A stretch of 64,000 nucleotides of DNA from Trichostrongylus colubriformis (lineage: Eukaryota > Nematoda > Chromadorea > Rhabditida > Trichostrongylidae), in contig OZ022256.1 in assembly GCA_963978905.1 (NCBI GenBank), positions 36,442,001 to 36,506,000 on the forward strand, given 5' to 3'. Positions 1-11,239 of the stretch are shown in pieces. Position numbers and translations under genes: made by a program. The notes beneath the pieces were generated by a model that ran no database searches, was not told the origin of the DNA, and worked only from the letters and a program-made list of their open reading frames with translations. Each line of letters opens with the position of its first letter. Positions within the stretch are counted from its first letter, which is position 1.

Positions 1-543
1 AGTTCGTTTGCGAATACGTGATAGGAGTGCTTTTCAGATCCTCAGTCATTTGTAATACGAGAACAGTGCCAGTCGTTGTAATACCGCCGGAACCGAACAT
101 AGGAAAGTACAGTGCATCCTTCTCCCTATCCCCCTCAGTAACGCCTGCACTATACAGCATAATAGTTCGGAGTATTGAAAAAAGCGTATTCTGTAGTCGT
201 ATACTGTGACAGCGTCTTGATCTGAATAAATATAGGCGGAAGGATTACTGTAGGGGTGTGCCGTACGCAACTGCGGCCCGGCTACCGCTTGGCTTTTTAG
301 GTGATACCGTTAGTACACTGCGATGATTACAGGGCACGGATATATACTAGGCACTCTTTCAGTGCTCGCAGTCGAATATCATAAGCTTCCAGTCCTGTGG
401 AACGAAAAGCTTAAGCAGAGTAATTCAGAATTTAATCCCCAAGCTTTGTCGTATTCGTTAGAACGACTGAGCCCTTTGAAAAAAAGGCGCGAAAGTTGCA
501 AAACCACACAAGTTTTCCAATTTGACGGCGTTTATATGATATA

Positions 544-1096
544 TTAGGTTGGCTGATAAGTTCGTGGACACTTCAAAACAGTTTGATTTACAATGCGTCG
601 ATTGACAGCTCATCTTTTCATGTTCAGCCTTGTGGAACAGTGCTCTCGAATCTTCCACCACATAGGTATATAAGGGCCGGAGGTTGTCTAGAGAGAAGAA
701 GGACCGATGTTATGCTACTGCGCGACAACGCTAAGAGCCACATGTAGCGAAGATCACTCGAGATACTTTGTCGGCTTTAGAGTGGGAAGTTCTGCCGCAC
801 CCACCATATTCCCCGGACCTCTCCCCATCTGATTACCATTTATTCTCTTCTCCCGAAAGTTATGAAGGACAAGCAGTTCAAAAAAGAGGAGGACCTTAAA
901 ATCGCAATCAACGACTTTATAGCGTCGCAGTCTGCACAGTTCTGGATGAATGGAATTGAAAGGTTGCCAGAGCGATGACAGAAGGTTATTGATAATGATG
1001 GTGAATATATTATTGATTGATTATAAGTTGTTCCAAAAAAAGTTATTAAATAAAAAAAACGCCTCGGAGTGTCCTGGAATTTATCAGTCAACCTAA
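544..1096 (+). mobile_element. Internally deleted mariner element
   Basis: It is bounded by near-matching terminal inverted repeats, TTAGGTTGGCTGATAAGTTC on the left and the complement of TTAGGTTGACTGATAAATTC on the right, with TA on both sides (542-543 and 1,097-1,098). Inside, at 780-980, it keeps the C-terminal end of a mariner transposase: HPPYSPDLSPSDYHLF, which includes the third acidic residue of the DD34D triad, followed by a decayed stretch ending in a GIERLPER-like segment. A frameshift lies near 890 and the N-terminal two thirds are missing, so it is dead. The corresponding place in unit 2 (about 45,715) is empty. Confidence 0.85.
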
Positions 1097-1528
1097 TAGA
1101 AATCCATTGTTTGCAGTCGCTTTGTCCACGATTTTCACCTCGTAAATTGCACGGATCCCATACCCAGCATTCTGTCGTCGTATAAACGAAAAAGGTTTAG
1201 AGAAGCTCATGCACGTTTAGTTACTGCGGCAGTGGCAAATAATTCAGGGCTTCGTAGGGGATCTTTCCTACAAGGGATAACCTTATGCATTCAAATGTGC
1301 CCCAGGTGCCACCCCCCCTCCTCCCCCTTGTTGTTTAGAGATTTCTATGTTTTGTGAATACATTTGAGAAACTACATACGCAGGTATCCTCGACCAAGGC
1401 CACAACAGCCAATAGCCTATGGCACTGAAACTGCACTCTACACAACTCGTGTAACGTATTGGGAATTTCTAGAAGGTTTGTCGGCAATTGTAATAATTTG
1501 CAAAATACAAACAAGTATGGCACCTCAC

Positions 1529-1661
1529 CTGTCGCTACAAACAAAGTATAAAAAGCATTTTTGAAAATCTTCCTCTTGGATGTGAGAATAGTAACCACAA
1601 CACACATGTAGCCAACTCCTAGTGCCACTTCTGCTACCGTTTGCGGAACGTTGTGAGACAT
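1529..1661 (-). CDS. Orphan first exon of a second serpentine receptor gene (unit 1)
   Basis: The exon begins MSHNVPQTVAEVALG and runs into a transmembrane helix and the motif SKRKIFKNAFYTLFVATG, the TM1 and first intracellular loop of an Srg-superfamily chemoreceptor. It is 133 nt long, exactly like exon 1 of the two complete receptor genes, and ends at a GTGAGG donor. A CTTTTGCAG acceptor lies 4 nt before the ATG, which suits trans-splicing. Exons 2-6 should lie at lower coordinates; none is recognisable at 1-1,528, so they are outside the window or lost. It could be part of a live gene whose rest is to the left. Confidence 0.6.
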
Positions 1662-1789
1662 CCTCCTGCAAAAGCGATGCTGCGTGAACGCGTAAGTTGT
1701 TGGCGGAGCAGCATAAAAGCCAGGTTGAAATGCACGTGAGTGTTTGTTCGTACACCATTCGAATCACTCGATGACCTTTTACGTATGTA

Positions 1790-2687
1790 TTAGGTTGATT
1801 CATAATAAATCGGACAAATGGTAGTGATGATTTCTAGAGATCATAACTCAGTAACGAATTAACGAAAATGGACGCGCGAGGTACCGTTGGAATGAGTATG
1901 AAAAGCTCTTCAAAGTCCCGCAAAATAATCACTCCAAAGTTGATTCATTCCGCCACAATGCCGCACGATTTCAAGCGGTCCAGAGACCACATCCGCAACG
2001 TCATACTATTTATATCGCTATCTGGCCGGGAACCCGCGGATATCGGCAGACGTCTGATAGAAGTTCACAAAGAGCATGCCCCCGGCAGAAGTACACTGTA
2101 GTTGTAGCATTCGAAGTTTGCGTCAGGCGAATATTCCATCGAAGACGAAAACCGCGGTTGGTGGAGCGTACACGGCGTAGAGTACTGGGAGCTGCTCGAT
2201 GAAGGTACCACAGTATCCGCCGACTTCTACGTTCGTCAATTACGAGAATTGAAGGCCAATGTCCAAAGTTCGCTACGGCGGCGGTCACATGTCTACTTCC
2301 AGCACGACAACGTGTCTACTTCCACAGACCGCACTTCGCAAGATCGACCAAGGCCGAGCTGCTGTCGTGCAGTTGGACCGTACTTCTATACCCACCGTAC
2401 TCCCAGACCTGGCCCCTTCAGATTTCCACCTTTTCTCCCACAGCCAACGCCACCTGGACGGCCAAGACTTCAAAACTCGCGACGAGGTCAAGGCGGCACT
2501 CGGCAACTTCTTCGAGCTCCAGCTTCCGGCCTTCTGGAGCAAGGGCATCCATGATCTGCCTATACCGTGGCAGAAGGTCATCGATAAAGATGGAGTATGT
2601 TTCAAGTGAATCCCTGTTGTCGTAAAAAAGTTGTACGACAATGATTAAAATTGGTCAATTTGTCCGATTTATTATGAATCAACCTAA
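1790..2687 (+). mobile_element. Mariner element, 898 bp, internally deleted
   Basis: Terminal repeats of about 30 bp begin TTAGGTTGATTCATAATAAA and are flanked by TA (1,788-1,789 and 2,688-2,689). The remaining transposase is in two pieces: an N-terminal helix-turn-helix part (1,940-2,100, HIRNVILFISLSGREPADIG) and a C-terminal part (2,190-2,609, with PDLAPSDFHLF and a GIHDLPIPWQK-like tail). The stretch between is shortened and out of frame, so the element is about 400 bp shorter than a full mariner and cannot make an active enzyme. Unit 2 has the empty site at 46,437, where one TA replaces the element. A near-identical sister copy lies at 59,988-60,881 in the opposite orientation. Confidence 0.92.
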
Positions 2688-2689
2688 TA

Positions 2690-3190
2690 AATGCAAATCA
2701 TAAGTATACACGGGTTGCCAAAAGGAATCATTGTCCTACCTCCACTTTCAGCAGTAAATTAACTAGATTTTATCAAAATATCAACAGGATAGCTTCACGC
2801 CAAATTTAAGGACACGCTGTGAGGAAGACTAATTTATGTAGCACGGCTTCGCTCCAGCAAGATTGGGGGATTTTGGCAAGCCAACTTAGCACACACAGTT
2901 CTGCGTTTTCAGTTCTGCAAAATCCGCAGTTTCATCACGCCCATCCGCAACTCTGCTCAGTTCTGCCCACACTCGGTAGTCGGGAGGGCACTGTGAGGTA
3001 GATAACTTGAATATTCCGTTTTTTCCAGGTCACCAACGTTCTTCCTTCCCTTCCCGCAGCGTTGTCTGAGCAACACGACGTGTATCGCTTTCCAGAATCT
3101 GAAAATCTGCCCACCAACCACGAAAGCTGGCTCTGCAGTTCTTGTGGTAACGATGAGGGTGGGTGTCTTTCATTGCCCTGCAATTTGTAT
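2690..3190. other. Intervening DNA without recognised gene
   Basis: The first 100 bases align with unit 2 at 46,440-46,540. From about 2,790 the sequence has no partner in unit 2 until about 8,830. I see no coding exon, RNA gene or terminal repeat between 2,790 and the Tc1-like element at 3,192. Confidence 0.5.
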
Positions 3191-3191
3191 A

Positions 3192-4108
3192 CAGGGTGGG
3201 GCAAAATTACGGAAACTAAATTGACGCTGCCCAAAAACCTTATTTCAGCTCGAACAAAAACATAATCATCACCGATTTACTCTCCAGAAAAAACTGAACA
3301 AACAGTACTACTTTTTTTTGAAACCATCTCCATTTACTTCGATAAAGGCTCGAAGACGCTCCGAATACGCGTTGACAGTGGCGAGGAGATAGCCTTCGTC
3401 CAACTCATCCCATGCTTTCTCCAGCGCTGCCTTCGAGTAATTAAGGTCAGGATGGGGTTTTGAGCATGCCTTATCCTCGAGGACACTCCATACAGAGAAA
3501 TCGAGTGCGTTGAGGTCCGGTGAACTGGGAGACCATTCATCAAAGGTAATGAAAGCTAGGAAAATCTCCTGCAGCGTTGGTTTCTGTTCCTTTTGCTGTC
3601 GGCAGAAAGAAACTGTCCTTCCCCTTGCTTGTGTGCCTTCAGTTTTCAAGTGATCTTTCACAATCCTGCCCATCGAACACGTGGAAACGACATTTCTTAT
3701 GCCATCTTCCGAAGCGACCGCACTGGCTTCAAACGCAGACCATCACGCACTCTCTTGATGTTCGCCCTGATCGTGACAGAAGTCGGTCTTCCACGTCCTG
3801 GTCGATCGGAAAGGTTTCCTAGTTCTGTAAACCTTGCGATTGTTTTCGATACAAGACTTCTTGATGCCTTCAGACGACGGGAGATGACAATCGCTTGGAG
3901 TCCTTGATGGTGCATGTAGATGATGGAATTCCGGGGAGGGGATGGCCTCGTCATTTTGAACCGAAGATGAAATTTTTTTTGTGCTGGTTAGTAAAGAGGG
4001 TTGCACTGAATCGATTAAGAACAAGCAAGAGTTCCCGAATGGGAAAAGCGCCTCAGGGGTCAAAGTTTCCGCGCCCGCGCCTTGTTTCCGTAATTTTGCC
4101 CCAACCTG
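3192..4108 (-). mobile_element. Tc1-like DNA transposon, 917 bp
   Basis: It is bounded by inverted repeats of about 25 bp starting CAGGGTGGGGCAAAATTACG, with the other end the complement of CAGGTTGGGGCAAAATTACG, and flanked by TA at 3,190-3,191 and 4,109-4,110. It carries the two ends of a Tc1/IS630-family transposase on the minus strand, with the middle deleted. The lack of the central catalytic segment makes it non-autonomous. It sits in the part of unit 1 (2,790-8,830) that has no counterpart in unit 2. Confidence 0.88.
3308..3954 (-). pseudogene. Truncated Tc1-like transposase
   Basis: Reading down from 3,954, the N-terminal part shows a helix-turn-helix (about residues 15-60), then the basic GRGRP hinge and SLRKMA segment that separate the two DNA-binding subdomains in Tc1-type enzymes. 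After a frame change near 3,690 the reading resumes with RIVKDHLK and jumps almost at once to the C-terminal SPDLNALDFSVW motif, which holds the last acidic catalytic residue, here Asp. The first two catalytic Asp positions and about 150 residues around them are missing. It is therefore a broken gene inside the element at 3,192-4,108. Confidence 0.8.
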
Positions 4109-4436
4109 TACTTGGTGCATGTGAGCCATAGGCAAAGTGAACTTTTTACTTCCCTCTCTCCCCTGAGGCCATTTGAAAGCTGTTATCTGAAGTTTTTCGC
4201 ACTTCGTCAAGCCTCATTGCAGAATTCAACATGGTGATTGCGACTGACTTTCTTCTTACAGGTTGAACTTCCTTGGCCCGTCAGATTTCTTCCCAGGAGC
4301 ACTCTCGGATTGAAGGGACCAAAAACCAGCTCCAATATGGACCGTACTATAAGTACTGATGCACACAGCATATATGCACTTTAGCATACATGAGGTAGCA
4401 TAAGCACTTTAGCATTTATGAGACCACTAATTCCTC

Positions 4437-4489
4437 ACCGAAATAACAATTCAGGGGGCTATATGACCTTCGAATTGTTATTTCGGTCA
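4437..4489. repeat. Perfect inverted repeat (hairpin)
   Basis: CCGAAATAACAATTC at the left is repeated as its reverse complement, GAATTGTTATTTCGG, at the right, with a loop of roughly 20 bases. The two arms match at all 15 positions. It lies between the Tc1-like element and a mariner fragment; its origin is unknown, perhaps a small MITE. Confidence 0.6.
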
Positions 4490-4539
4490 GATTCGATCAG
4501 TTTATTCAGAAGCTGTAGGCTTATACAGCTCTCCCAGTT

Positions 4540-4908
4540 TCGCACGGGTTCCTCTCATAGGTAAAGAGACCCGTGCAAAATTGGAGGAGCTAGGTTGGGA
4601 CACGGTTCCACATCCACCGTATTCACCCGATGTTGCCACTCAGATTACCACTTGTTCCGGCCCCTCAAAGCTTTCCTAGCAAAAGAACTATTCGTTAACT
4701 ATGACCACCTTGAACAGGAGGTCGGTAACTTCTTTGACTCCCCGTCTTCCCATTTCTGGAGGAAGGGAATCGCTGACCTGCCCGTTAGGTGAGGCAGTGT
4801 CATAACTAACGATGGTTATTATATTGTTGATTAGCTTGCATTGTTTGCTGAGTTGTGAAATAAAACAGAAAAAATCTCAGCCACATCAAAACTTTTCGAT
4901 CAACCTAA
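4540..4908 (+). mobile_element. 5'-truncated mariner fragment
   Basis: Only the right part of a mariner is present. It ends in the complement of TTAGGTTGATCGAAAAGTTT, followed by TA at 4,909-4,910. The coding remnant at 4,600-4,790 keeps PLKAFLAKELF, EVGNFFDS and WRKGIADLPVR, the C-terminal tail of a mariner transposase. The sequence from about 4,540 onward matches both arms of the fold-back element at 44,744-45,390, so they are one mariner family. I cannot find a left terminal repeat. Confidence 0.75.
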
Positions 4909-5036
4909 TAGGATCACTGACCGGCAAGTCTTGCATTCAGGTCCTATGCCTTATGCAGCTGCTTATGCTTATGCAGGCTGGAAAAGAGGTGTAGCAAGAG
5001 ACGTTGATCTGTAACCTTTCGATTCTTCTGCAACGA

Positions 5037-5300
5037 AGCAGACACCATACAGTACGACGTGGCTTCAGCAGTAGCAAAATCTTACAAGTGTGTCTCCACA
5101 GCGGACAGGATCAGTTACCGAGACATGGTTGCAAGGATAGACACGAGGGAGGGGTGCTGAATCATTATGGCTGTGAGACACAGCAAAACGGCTACTTTGA
5201 GGAAGCTATCAACTCAGCTCCGGACGGCGATTATGTCATCCTTACAGACCGATTGGCGGAGGATGTCTTGTATGAGAACAAATGGCGGCGTCTGACAAGT
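5037..5300 (+). pseudogene. Remnant of an RTE-like reverse transcriptase, upstream region
   Basis: In two shifting frames the translation gives SYRDMVARIDTREG, then RHSKTATLR, then DGDYVILTDRLAED and KWRR. This order (DTREG, R-x-R-x-A-T, KD-x-DG-x-L-x-D, W) resembles the linker between endonuclease and reverse transcriptase in RTE-type non-LTR elements of nematodes. At least one stop and one frameshift interrupt it. A purine-rich GAA/AAG tract follows (5,290-5,430). The family call rests on remembered motif order only. Confidence 0.4.
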
Positions 5301-5429
5301 ACATTGGGCTCTAGAGTTCGGCAACAAGAACGCAATGGAGAAGAAAAGAAACAAGAAGAGAACAAGAAGAAAAACAAAATGTATAACGGGAAGAAGAAGG
5401 AGTAAGAGAGCAAGAAGATCAAGAAAACG

Positions 5430-6160
5430 AACAACAGCGGTTCGTGTCCTTCTTTTCTACCGGAGAAGTCTTCTCCCACCGAGTCGGCCTACTTAGGAAA
5501 AGTCTTTCAGTCGATCCTCAAATGTTACCATGATATAAGGACTAGGAAGTAGTTGGAGTAGGGAGCTTTAGAGGGCGGCAGAACATTGTCGTCAACAACA
5601 AGTGGTAGAATGTAATATTACAGAGCACCTCTTGTAATTGGGTTTCTGAATGAGCATAGCCTGTCTACCGTGTTGTCAAAGTGTTGCAAGTAAGTAAAAT
5701 TACATTGTTCATATGAGTATTAGTTGTGATTCGATGCAGTAAATAACAGATTCTCTACGCTCGCCATCTCTGATTGCCAGATACTGCCTCGATGGCGTTA
5801 CCATGGTACGAACCATGACAGGATTGAGGACCTACCTACATATTCACCCGTCAGAATGCACAGAAACAGTTCGTATTACAGACGTGTTCTCACATCGCCA
5901 GTGAATTGGCCCTCATTCTAATTGGGCCTACCTTCACTACCGTGATTTGAATCATTTCGTGTGACGTGAGCTTGTACAGTAGCAAGAAGCAAATGAAGAA
6001 GCACAAAGGGAGCCTCATTTTTCTCAGCTTTTACGGAAATGTCTTTGAACTGATGTACTCTTCATGCATGCATATCCTAAAACCAGCTATTCGATCGTAT
6101 CCGAAATTACAGTCGCACTGAACCAGGGTGAAGCGTCCAGTTGAGGGAAATTTTCAAAAA
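5430..6160. other. No recognised gene
   Basis: I see no exon pattern, terminal repeat or RNA gene in this stretch. It belongs to the part of unit 1 without a unit 2 counterpart. Confidence 0.4.
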
Positions 6161-6164
6161 ATAC

Positions 6165-7966
6165 GACCCCCCCCCAAAAAGGAGCCCCCAATACGACCCC
6201 CCCTTTTACGTCTGCGATTGTCAGTTTTGAATTTGCTGCAATTTGTTGGATATCAATAAAGGTTTTTTTAATGTTAACACAGTTTTTATCAAAAAACAGC
6301 ATCGCATGGCGAAGAAAACGCCCTCTCTCCTTCCCTCCCACCCCCTTTGTTTTATTGCTGGCGAACAAGCCTCCGGTATTCAATGGCAGACCGCAGCGGC
6401 AACAGCACCCAGTCCTCCGAACGGCTCATCCAAGTCGACATTGGCGACTTCGGCTTAGGTAAAAATAATGTCCAGAGGGATGCCCCCTCCTCCCCCCCCC
6501 CCCTCATTGTGACAGCACCAGACGAGCTTCCCATGCATATACTCGAAAAAGCATTCTACAACCTATTATATTATGGACACACATTGACTCATGTCCATCA
6601 ATGGGCTGTGATTGAATAAAAACTGAATCAGTAATAATGAAGGCACGAGAACTGGACAAGTCTAGAAATGATCCAGAAGGGGCTCTCGATCAAAAAAACA
6701 AAAACAAAAGACTGTTACCTTTGAAGTTTCGTTTCAGGCGACGGGCGACCGCCCGTTTCGGGCAACGTGCGAAGCGGTCGCGTTGGAGCGCGTTATCTTA
6801 TTATCACCCCATACTAAATTCCGACATTATTAAAACACTTCAGACTTTACCTAGAGCCCATCTTTCAAGCAGCTGTGACCTGTTTTCCCAATAACTTCCT
6901 TAGACCTATCTATTGACTACTTGCTTTCCCTTATGGTTGCTTAGTTCTCGATATGGGTTTCCAGTTGAGGGTTAGTTGAGGGGAATTTCGGAGTATTTCA
7001 CTTCAAATGACCATAACTTCCTTCAAACTTAACTACATGAGTTCGTTTGGGTGAAGCAGAGTCTGCGAGGTTTTTGCTTTCGAATGACTACCTGAGCTAT
7101 GCCATACCTCTGAAAGGAAGCAAGTTATTTTGAGGGAAGCCAGTTGAGGGCCAGTTGAGGGGAATTTCGGAGTGTTTTACTTCAAATGACCATAACTTCC
7201 TTCAAACTTAACTATATGAGTTCGTTTGGGTGAAGCAGAGTCTGCGAGGTTTTTGCTTTCGAATGACTACCTGAGCTATGCCACACCTCTGAAACGAAGC
7301 AAGAAAAATTCAGAAAAGCTAGTTGAGGGGACCTTTTTTTCGTCGAATTTGCGAGATCTTCCCACGAATCTTCCCAAAAATCGATTCATTGTTACTGAAA
7401 TTTTTCCAGTATGCATCCTTCGCTCTCGGAGGCCTAGTGGGAAGGCGAGAAGCGTCGGTCAGCTTCTCTGTGGGGTGCGCCATGCATGAGGATTTCATCC
7501 ACATTCTCAATGAATACAAACGTTTCTCCGGTCCGCATAGTGGCCGCTAACACTAGATTACGTACTTGCGATCGTAGTAAGATATGGAAGAAGTCCATAT
7601 CAGCTAATTTTTCGTTTTCATCCCATTGTTTCTGGAGTGTCCATTCACGGTGGTACCCGTTTATAGATATCGCTTTCCATGGTTAATCGGTGAATTTCGG
7701 AGGTGTCTCTGTACGTGGTTTCGGTGTCAGCGGGCCAACAAGGGCTATTGGCGTTTACCGGTTTCGTTGCGGATCGCGCCATGTATGAGGTTTCCATGAT
7801 GATTAAGTTAATCTAGTTTGGGTTCGAACCCAATTAGTCAGTTTTATCATTTTTCCCTTACACTTTAGACCCTCAGCCTGAGAAATTCTGTTCATCACTG
7901 CTTACCTCAACAATTACGACCCCCCCCCCTCCTAGCGGACCAAATACGACCCCCCCTGTTGAGGAT
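6165..7966. other. Segment framed by two TACGACCCCCC-containing clusters
   Basis: At 6,165-6,205 and again at 7,918-7,957 the motif TACGACCCCCCC occurs twice within about 40 bases, in the same orientation both times. Such paired C-rich clusters are not seen elsewhere in the window. Between them lie a tandem repeat (6,961-7,330) and short open frames without recognisable domains. The clusters may mark ends of an unknown element or a duplicated simple repeat. Confidence 0.35.
6961..7330 (+). repeat. Tandem direct repeat, period about 180 bp, two copies
   Basis: Copy one starts at CCAGTTGAGG (6,961) and copy two at about 7,140. Both run through GGGGAATTTCGGAGT, CAAATGACCATAACTTCC, GAGTTCGTTTGGGTGAAGC and CGAATGACTACCTGAGC, with only a few differences. 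A third copy begins at 7,319 (AGTTGAGGGGAC) and stops. The copies are about 95% identical, so the duplication is young. I see no coding frame. Confidence 0.85.
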
Positions 7967-8239
7967 TCCTCAACGGAGGCTTGACCCTGCACTGAACACA
8001 GTTGCTCTCAAGATTTCAGATTAATGGCATATGTGGATACATAAGAAAGAAACTATAAATCTGATGACAACACACACAATTCAATTTGCGAATTTAAACA
8101 TGCGGGAACACGAATTTAAAGGAATGGAGGAGGAATCAAAACAACTTGAAAGCAAATTAAGAAGTGACCCAGAAACTAGGATGCCCCACATGCCGAAGTT
8201 TGTGAGGAGCCTCTGTTTGAGGTAAAGATGCAAGCTCCT

Positions 8240-10600
8240 CTTCAAATGGGCTACGGTTCGGGGTGAAAGGAATTTATTCGTTAGGTGGAACGAATTTTTT
8301 TAACTCAAAGAATTCAGTTACAGCTCTGATAGTGAAGAACTTGACCCTCAAAACAGTTTTCGCTCTTTACAAGGAGAACTTGCACTTCGTATTGGAACTC
8401 CCTATGATAAGGGAAACTCTCATTTTTGACACCAAGTTTTCTTGTGGTCATTTTTAATAGGTTCATAAGATCAAGCATCCTCCGTGTACAAAAGAGAATA
8501 AAAATGCAGCATTTTATTCCGAACAACTCTTATAGCACTGTGGTTGAATCCAGCGCGTAGATAAGTAATTCCCTGTAAAGCTATACTGCAAAAATTCAAC
8601 CATCCTGAAATCGCCTTTGGAATGCTGGTTATTAACGGCGGTGCCGTTCTCTGAGATCTGGCAAACATAAATTTTGTATGCTTTGAGAAGTATGCAGGGG
8701 TCCCACGTTAACAAGGCCGCATGAGCTGATGCAGTCACTGTTGCCTTGGCCGCAATGGCTGAGCAGCGGTGATTAAAGGATAATTTGTAATCAACAAGGA
8801 ACCCTGATTTCCAACCACCTGAGATCTCTAATTACGACGATATCATGTAATACACGGAAAAGGTTGTGTCGGATCTTCAGTGGGTGTCTTCTCATAGGAT
8901 AAAGAGAAACTTTATTTTCTAAACCATGACCTGTCGATTTCGATTGCCTTCTGAATTAAGGTCGCATTCGCTAGTGAGGAGACTGCTCATTAACGCTCAT
9001 ATTGTCGGCAAACACTATTTTGCAAAATACACCTGAGGTCTCGTCTAGTTTAAAGAGCTCTTGAGTGTATGCATACATATATTAGGTAGTAGGGAAAGTT
9101 CTGGTCGGTTTTTCGCGTTCACAAATAAATTCGAATATGAAAGCGCGTGTCAGATCAACTTACATACTGTGCTCCTCAGATAGCAAAAAGTTGCTCTTTC
9201 TGAATATGTGCTTTCCCTCGGATGCAACAAGGTTCTCGGATTACTAGGGAGATTTTTAAAGTACTGCGAGCGAGTTCTTATTTACTGAAGTCCTAGCAAG
9301 GGCAACCACACATGTGAGTACTGCAAGTGGAGAGGGTTGAGCATTGAATGTAGCACTTTGTCCCTGGCTTTAGAAGTGCAGTAATGAGGATGAGTTGCTC
9401 GAATTTTTATTTCATCAAATCGCTTTAACTGAAACGGCAGAAAGCGATGAGCGTCCATACTTGCAAGGGCTATCTAAAATTATTGGTCTCCCCCACACAA
9501 CCTTGGTTTGACTACCTCAAGCTGCTTTGATCTTTGATGAATGGGTGACGCGCGACCCCTCGGAGCAGCCGTGTGGGAACGCATTTACCACTAATCGTCT
9601 AGCAGTAATCGAAGCAGTTGCAAGCTGACGCTCTCACTCGTTTGTTATATTCATCATATCTAGCGCTAACCGAGCACACCTTTCCTAAACATCTGGACAG
9701 TTCCTTCGAAAGCAGTGCATCAGGAAAGCATGTTGATTTGGGGTCGACCTTTTTTGGTTTTGCACAGTCAAGCCCTTCGTAGGCCCTTGATCAAAATGAG
9801 ATATGCGAGTATGCATAATGTTGCCAAAGCGAATCGAATGGTGCCTACACTGTGAGAAAAGATGCAGTATGAGCCGAGTTTTGATCTCCCAAAGTTGAAA
9901 TTGCGAAAACCGGCCAAAACTTTCCTTACAACCTGATATCGAACAAAACCGGTAGAAGCACGCACCCTTTGCACCATTGGGTGCAACTTTAACACCACGG
10001 TAAACACTGCTGTTCCAAACTTGGAAGGTGCATTGATTCAAGCATGATTTCAGCTAACCTAGCATTCCATGGTGAATACCAATATGCTCAAGCTTGAATG
10101 GTAATTGTCACGTGCTTTATCAAAACTGCGCCTTATCAAACGATTCGAAGAAATCAAGATGTATTACATCAGCCCTCCCATACTGTTCATACGGCACGTC
10201 CAATCACTCATCGCTTCTAGGAATTAGGTGGTAGTTGATGGCCTTCACGAAAACTGTGCTCTTGCTCAAAAAAACTTAGGTCACAAATTAATTGCAAAGA
10301 AGGCACCATGAAAGGGGTTTCTCCCTTTATAAAGCGCAGAGGAATGCCATGGGTAATGTAGACGACTCGGATTTTCATCCAGGCAAGGCCTTGTGAATGT
10401 CCCGCTCGTAATCGTAAAACCTCAGAGAGTCTCACATTACTTGGAAGGATTCGCGCAATAGTACAATCTGTTCAGAGCACATTGGTATTTCAAAAATGTC
10501 GAAATTGCGCTGAAAGCTAGATTTTATCCGCTTCAGAAACCACAATGGTACCGTCGGATTTTGTCACTACGGTGATCGTTTCTTTCTTAGCGATTCTAGA
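8240..10600 (-). pseudogene. Decayed CR1-like non-LTR reverse transcriptase (unit 1 copy)
   Basis: On the minus strand, in many shifting frames, the translation follows the order of a CR1-clade reverse transcriptase. Near 10,100 comes the primer and palm region, matching LSE-QHG-RKS and VICFDF better kept in unit 2. Near 8,650-8,700 comes LLKAYKIYV, equivalent to the YVRPILEY motif, and near 8,350 the C-terminal KFFTIRAVTEFFEL, closely like FFTIRAGTDYFEL at the end of the CR1 inserted at 21,740-24,965. Stops and frameshifts are frequent. The unit 2 copy (46,550-48,340) shows that the insertion predates the duplication. Confidence 0.6.
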
Positions 10601-10610
10601 GTTAACTTAA

Positions 10611-11035
10611 AGGAATCGTCCACGGAAAATGAGTTTTTGTGTTACCCATGTATTTATGTTGTATTTGCCTAATGTTGGCCTCATGCAAAATTTCACGCAA
10701 AAAAATGTGAATCTGGCTGAAATACAGCACCACAAAGTGCGGTCCCAGTGGGCGGGGCCTCCGTGTAAAAGCCTCGTCCCGTCTTCCGCCACCGTTGGGA
10801 ACGGAGTGTAGGACCGTTTACGTAACCTTCTGTTCCTACAATGCGTCTCCGACCACGGCGGACGCGGTACGAGGCTTTTACACGGAGGCCCCGCCCACTG
10901 GGACCGCACTTTGTGGTGCTGTATCTCAGCCAGATTCACATTTTTTCGCGTGAAATTTTGCATGAGGCCAACATCAGGCAAATACAACACAAACATATGG
11001 GTAACACAAAAACTCATTTTCCGTGGACGATTCCT
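10611..11035. mobile_element. Palindromic MITE of 425 bp with TTAA target
   Basis: The two halves are near-perfect reverse complements: it starts AGGAATCGTCCACGGAAAAT and ends with the complement of the same sequence. TTAA stands at both sides (10,607-10,610 and 11,036-11,039). TTAA duplication is characteristic of piggyBac-type elements, and also of the PALTTAA repeats known in Caenorhabditis. Only a short central region near 10,790-10,850 is unpaired. Unit 2 lacks it at about 48,212. Two further diverged family members lie at 35,613-36,031 and about 36,195-36,640. Confidence 0.88.
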
Positions 11036-11239
11036 TTAATGAATAAGGCTGCTTTGCTACCAGTTTCAATAACCTTTCGTTCCTCCAGGAAATTGTAATT
11101 GTTAAGCTTGCCTTCATTCTAAAATGCGACATAAGTTTGAAAAAGACTCTCGAATTGACAGCAGAACATTAGCACTCTAACGTCAGACCTATTCTGGTCA
11201 ACAGCAACATCCTGTGGACCGCTGGACCACCTAAACTTT

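Noticed and set aside
5231..5479. Minus-strand open frame of 82 codons rich in Phe and Ser
   Set aside because: It is the complement of a purine-rich GAA/AAG tract; low complexity explains it.
6961..7330. CRISPR-like array
   Set aside because: Only two long copies exist, without short regular repeats and unique spacers, and the genome is eukaryotic.
10607..11098. Three open frames with repeated SFCVTH and CKSLVP peptides on both strands
   Set aside because: The same peptides arise on both strands because the sequence is a palindrome; not a protein repeat.
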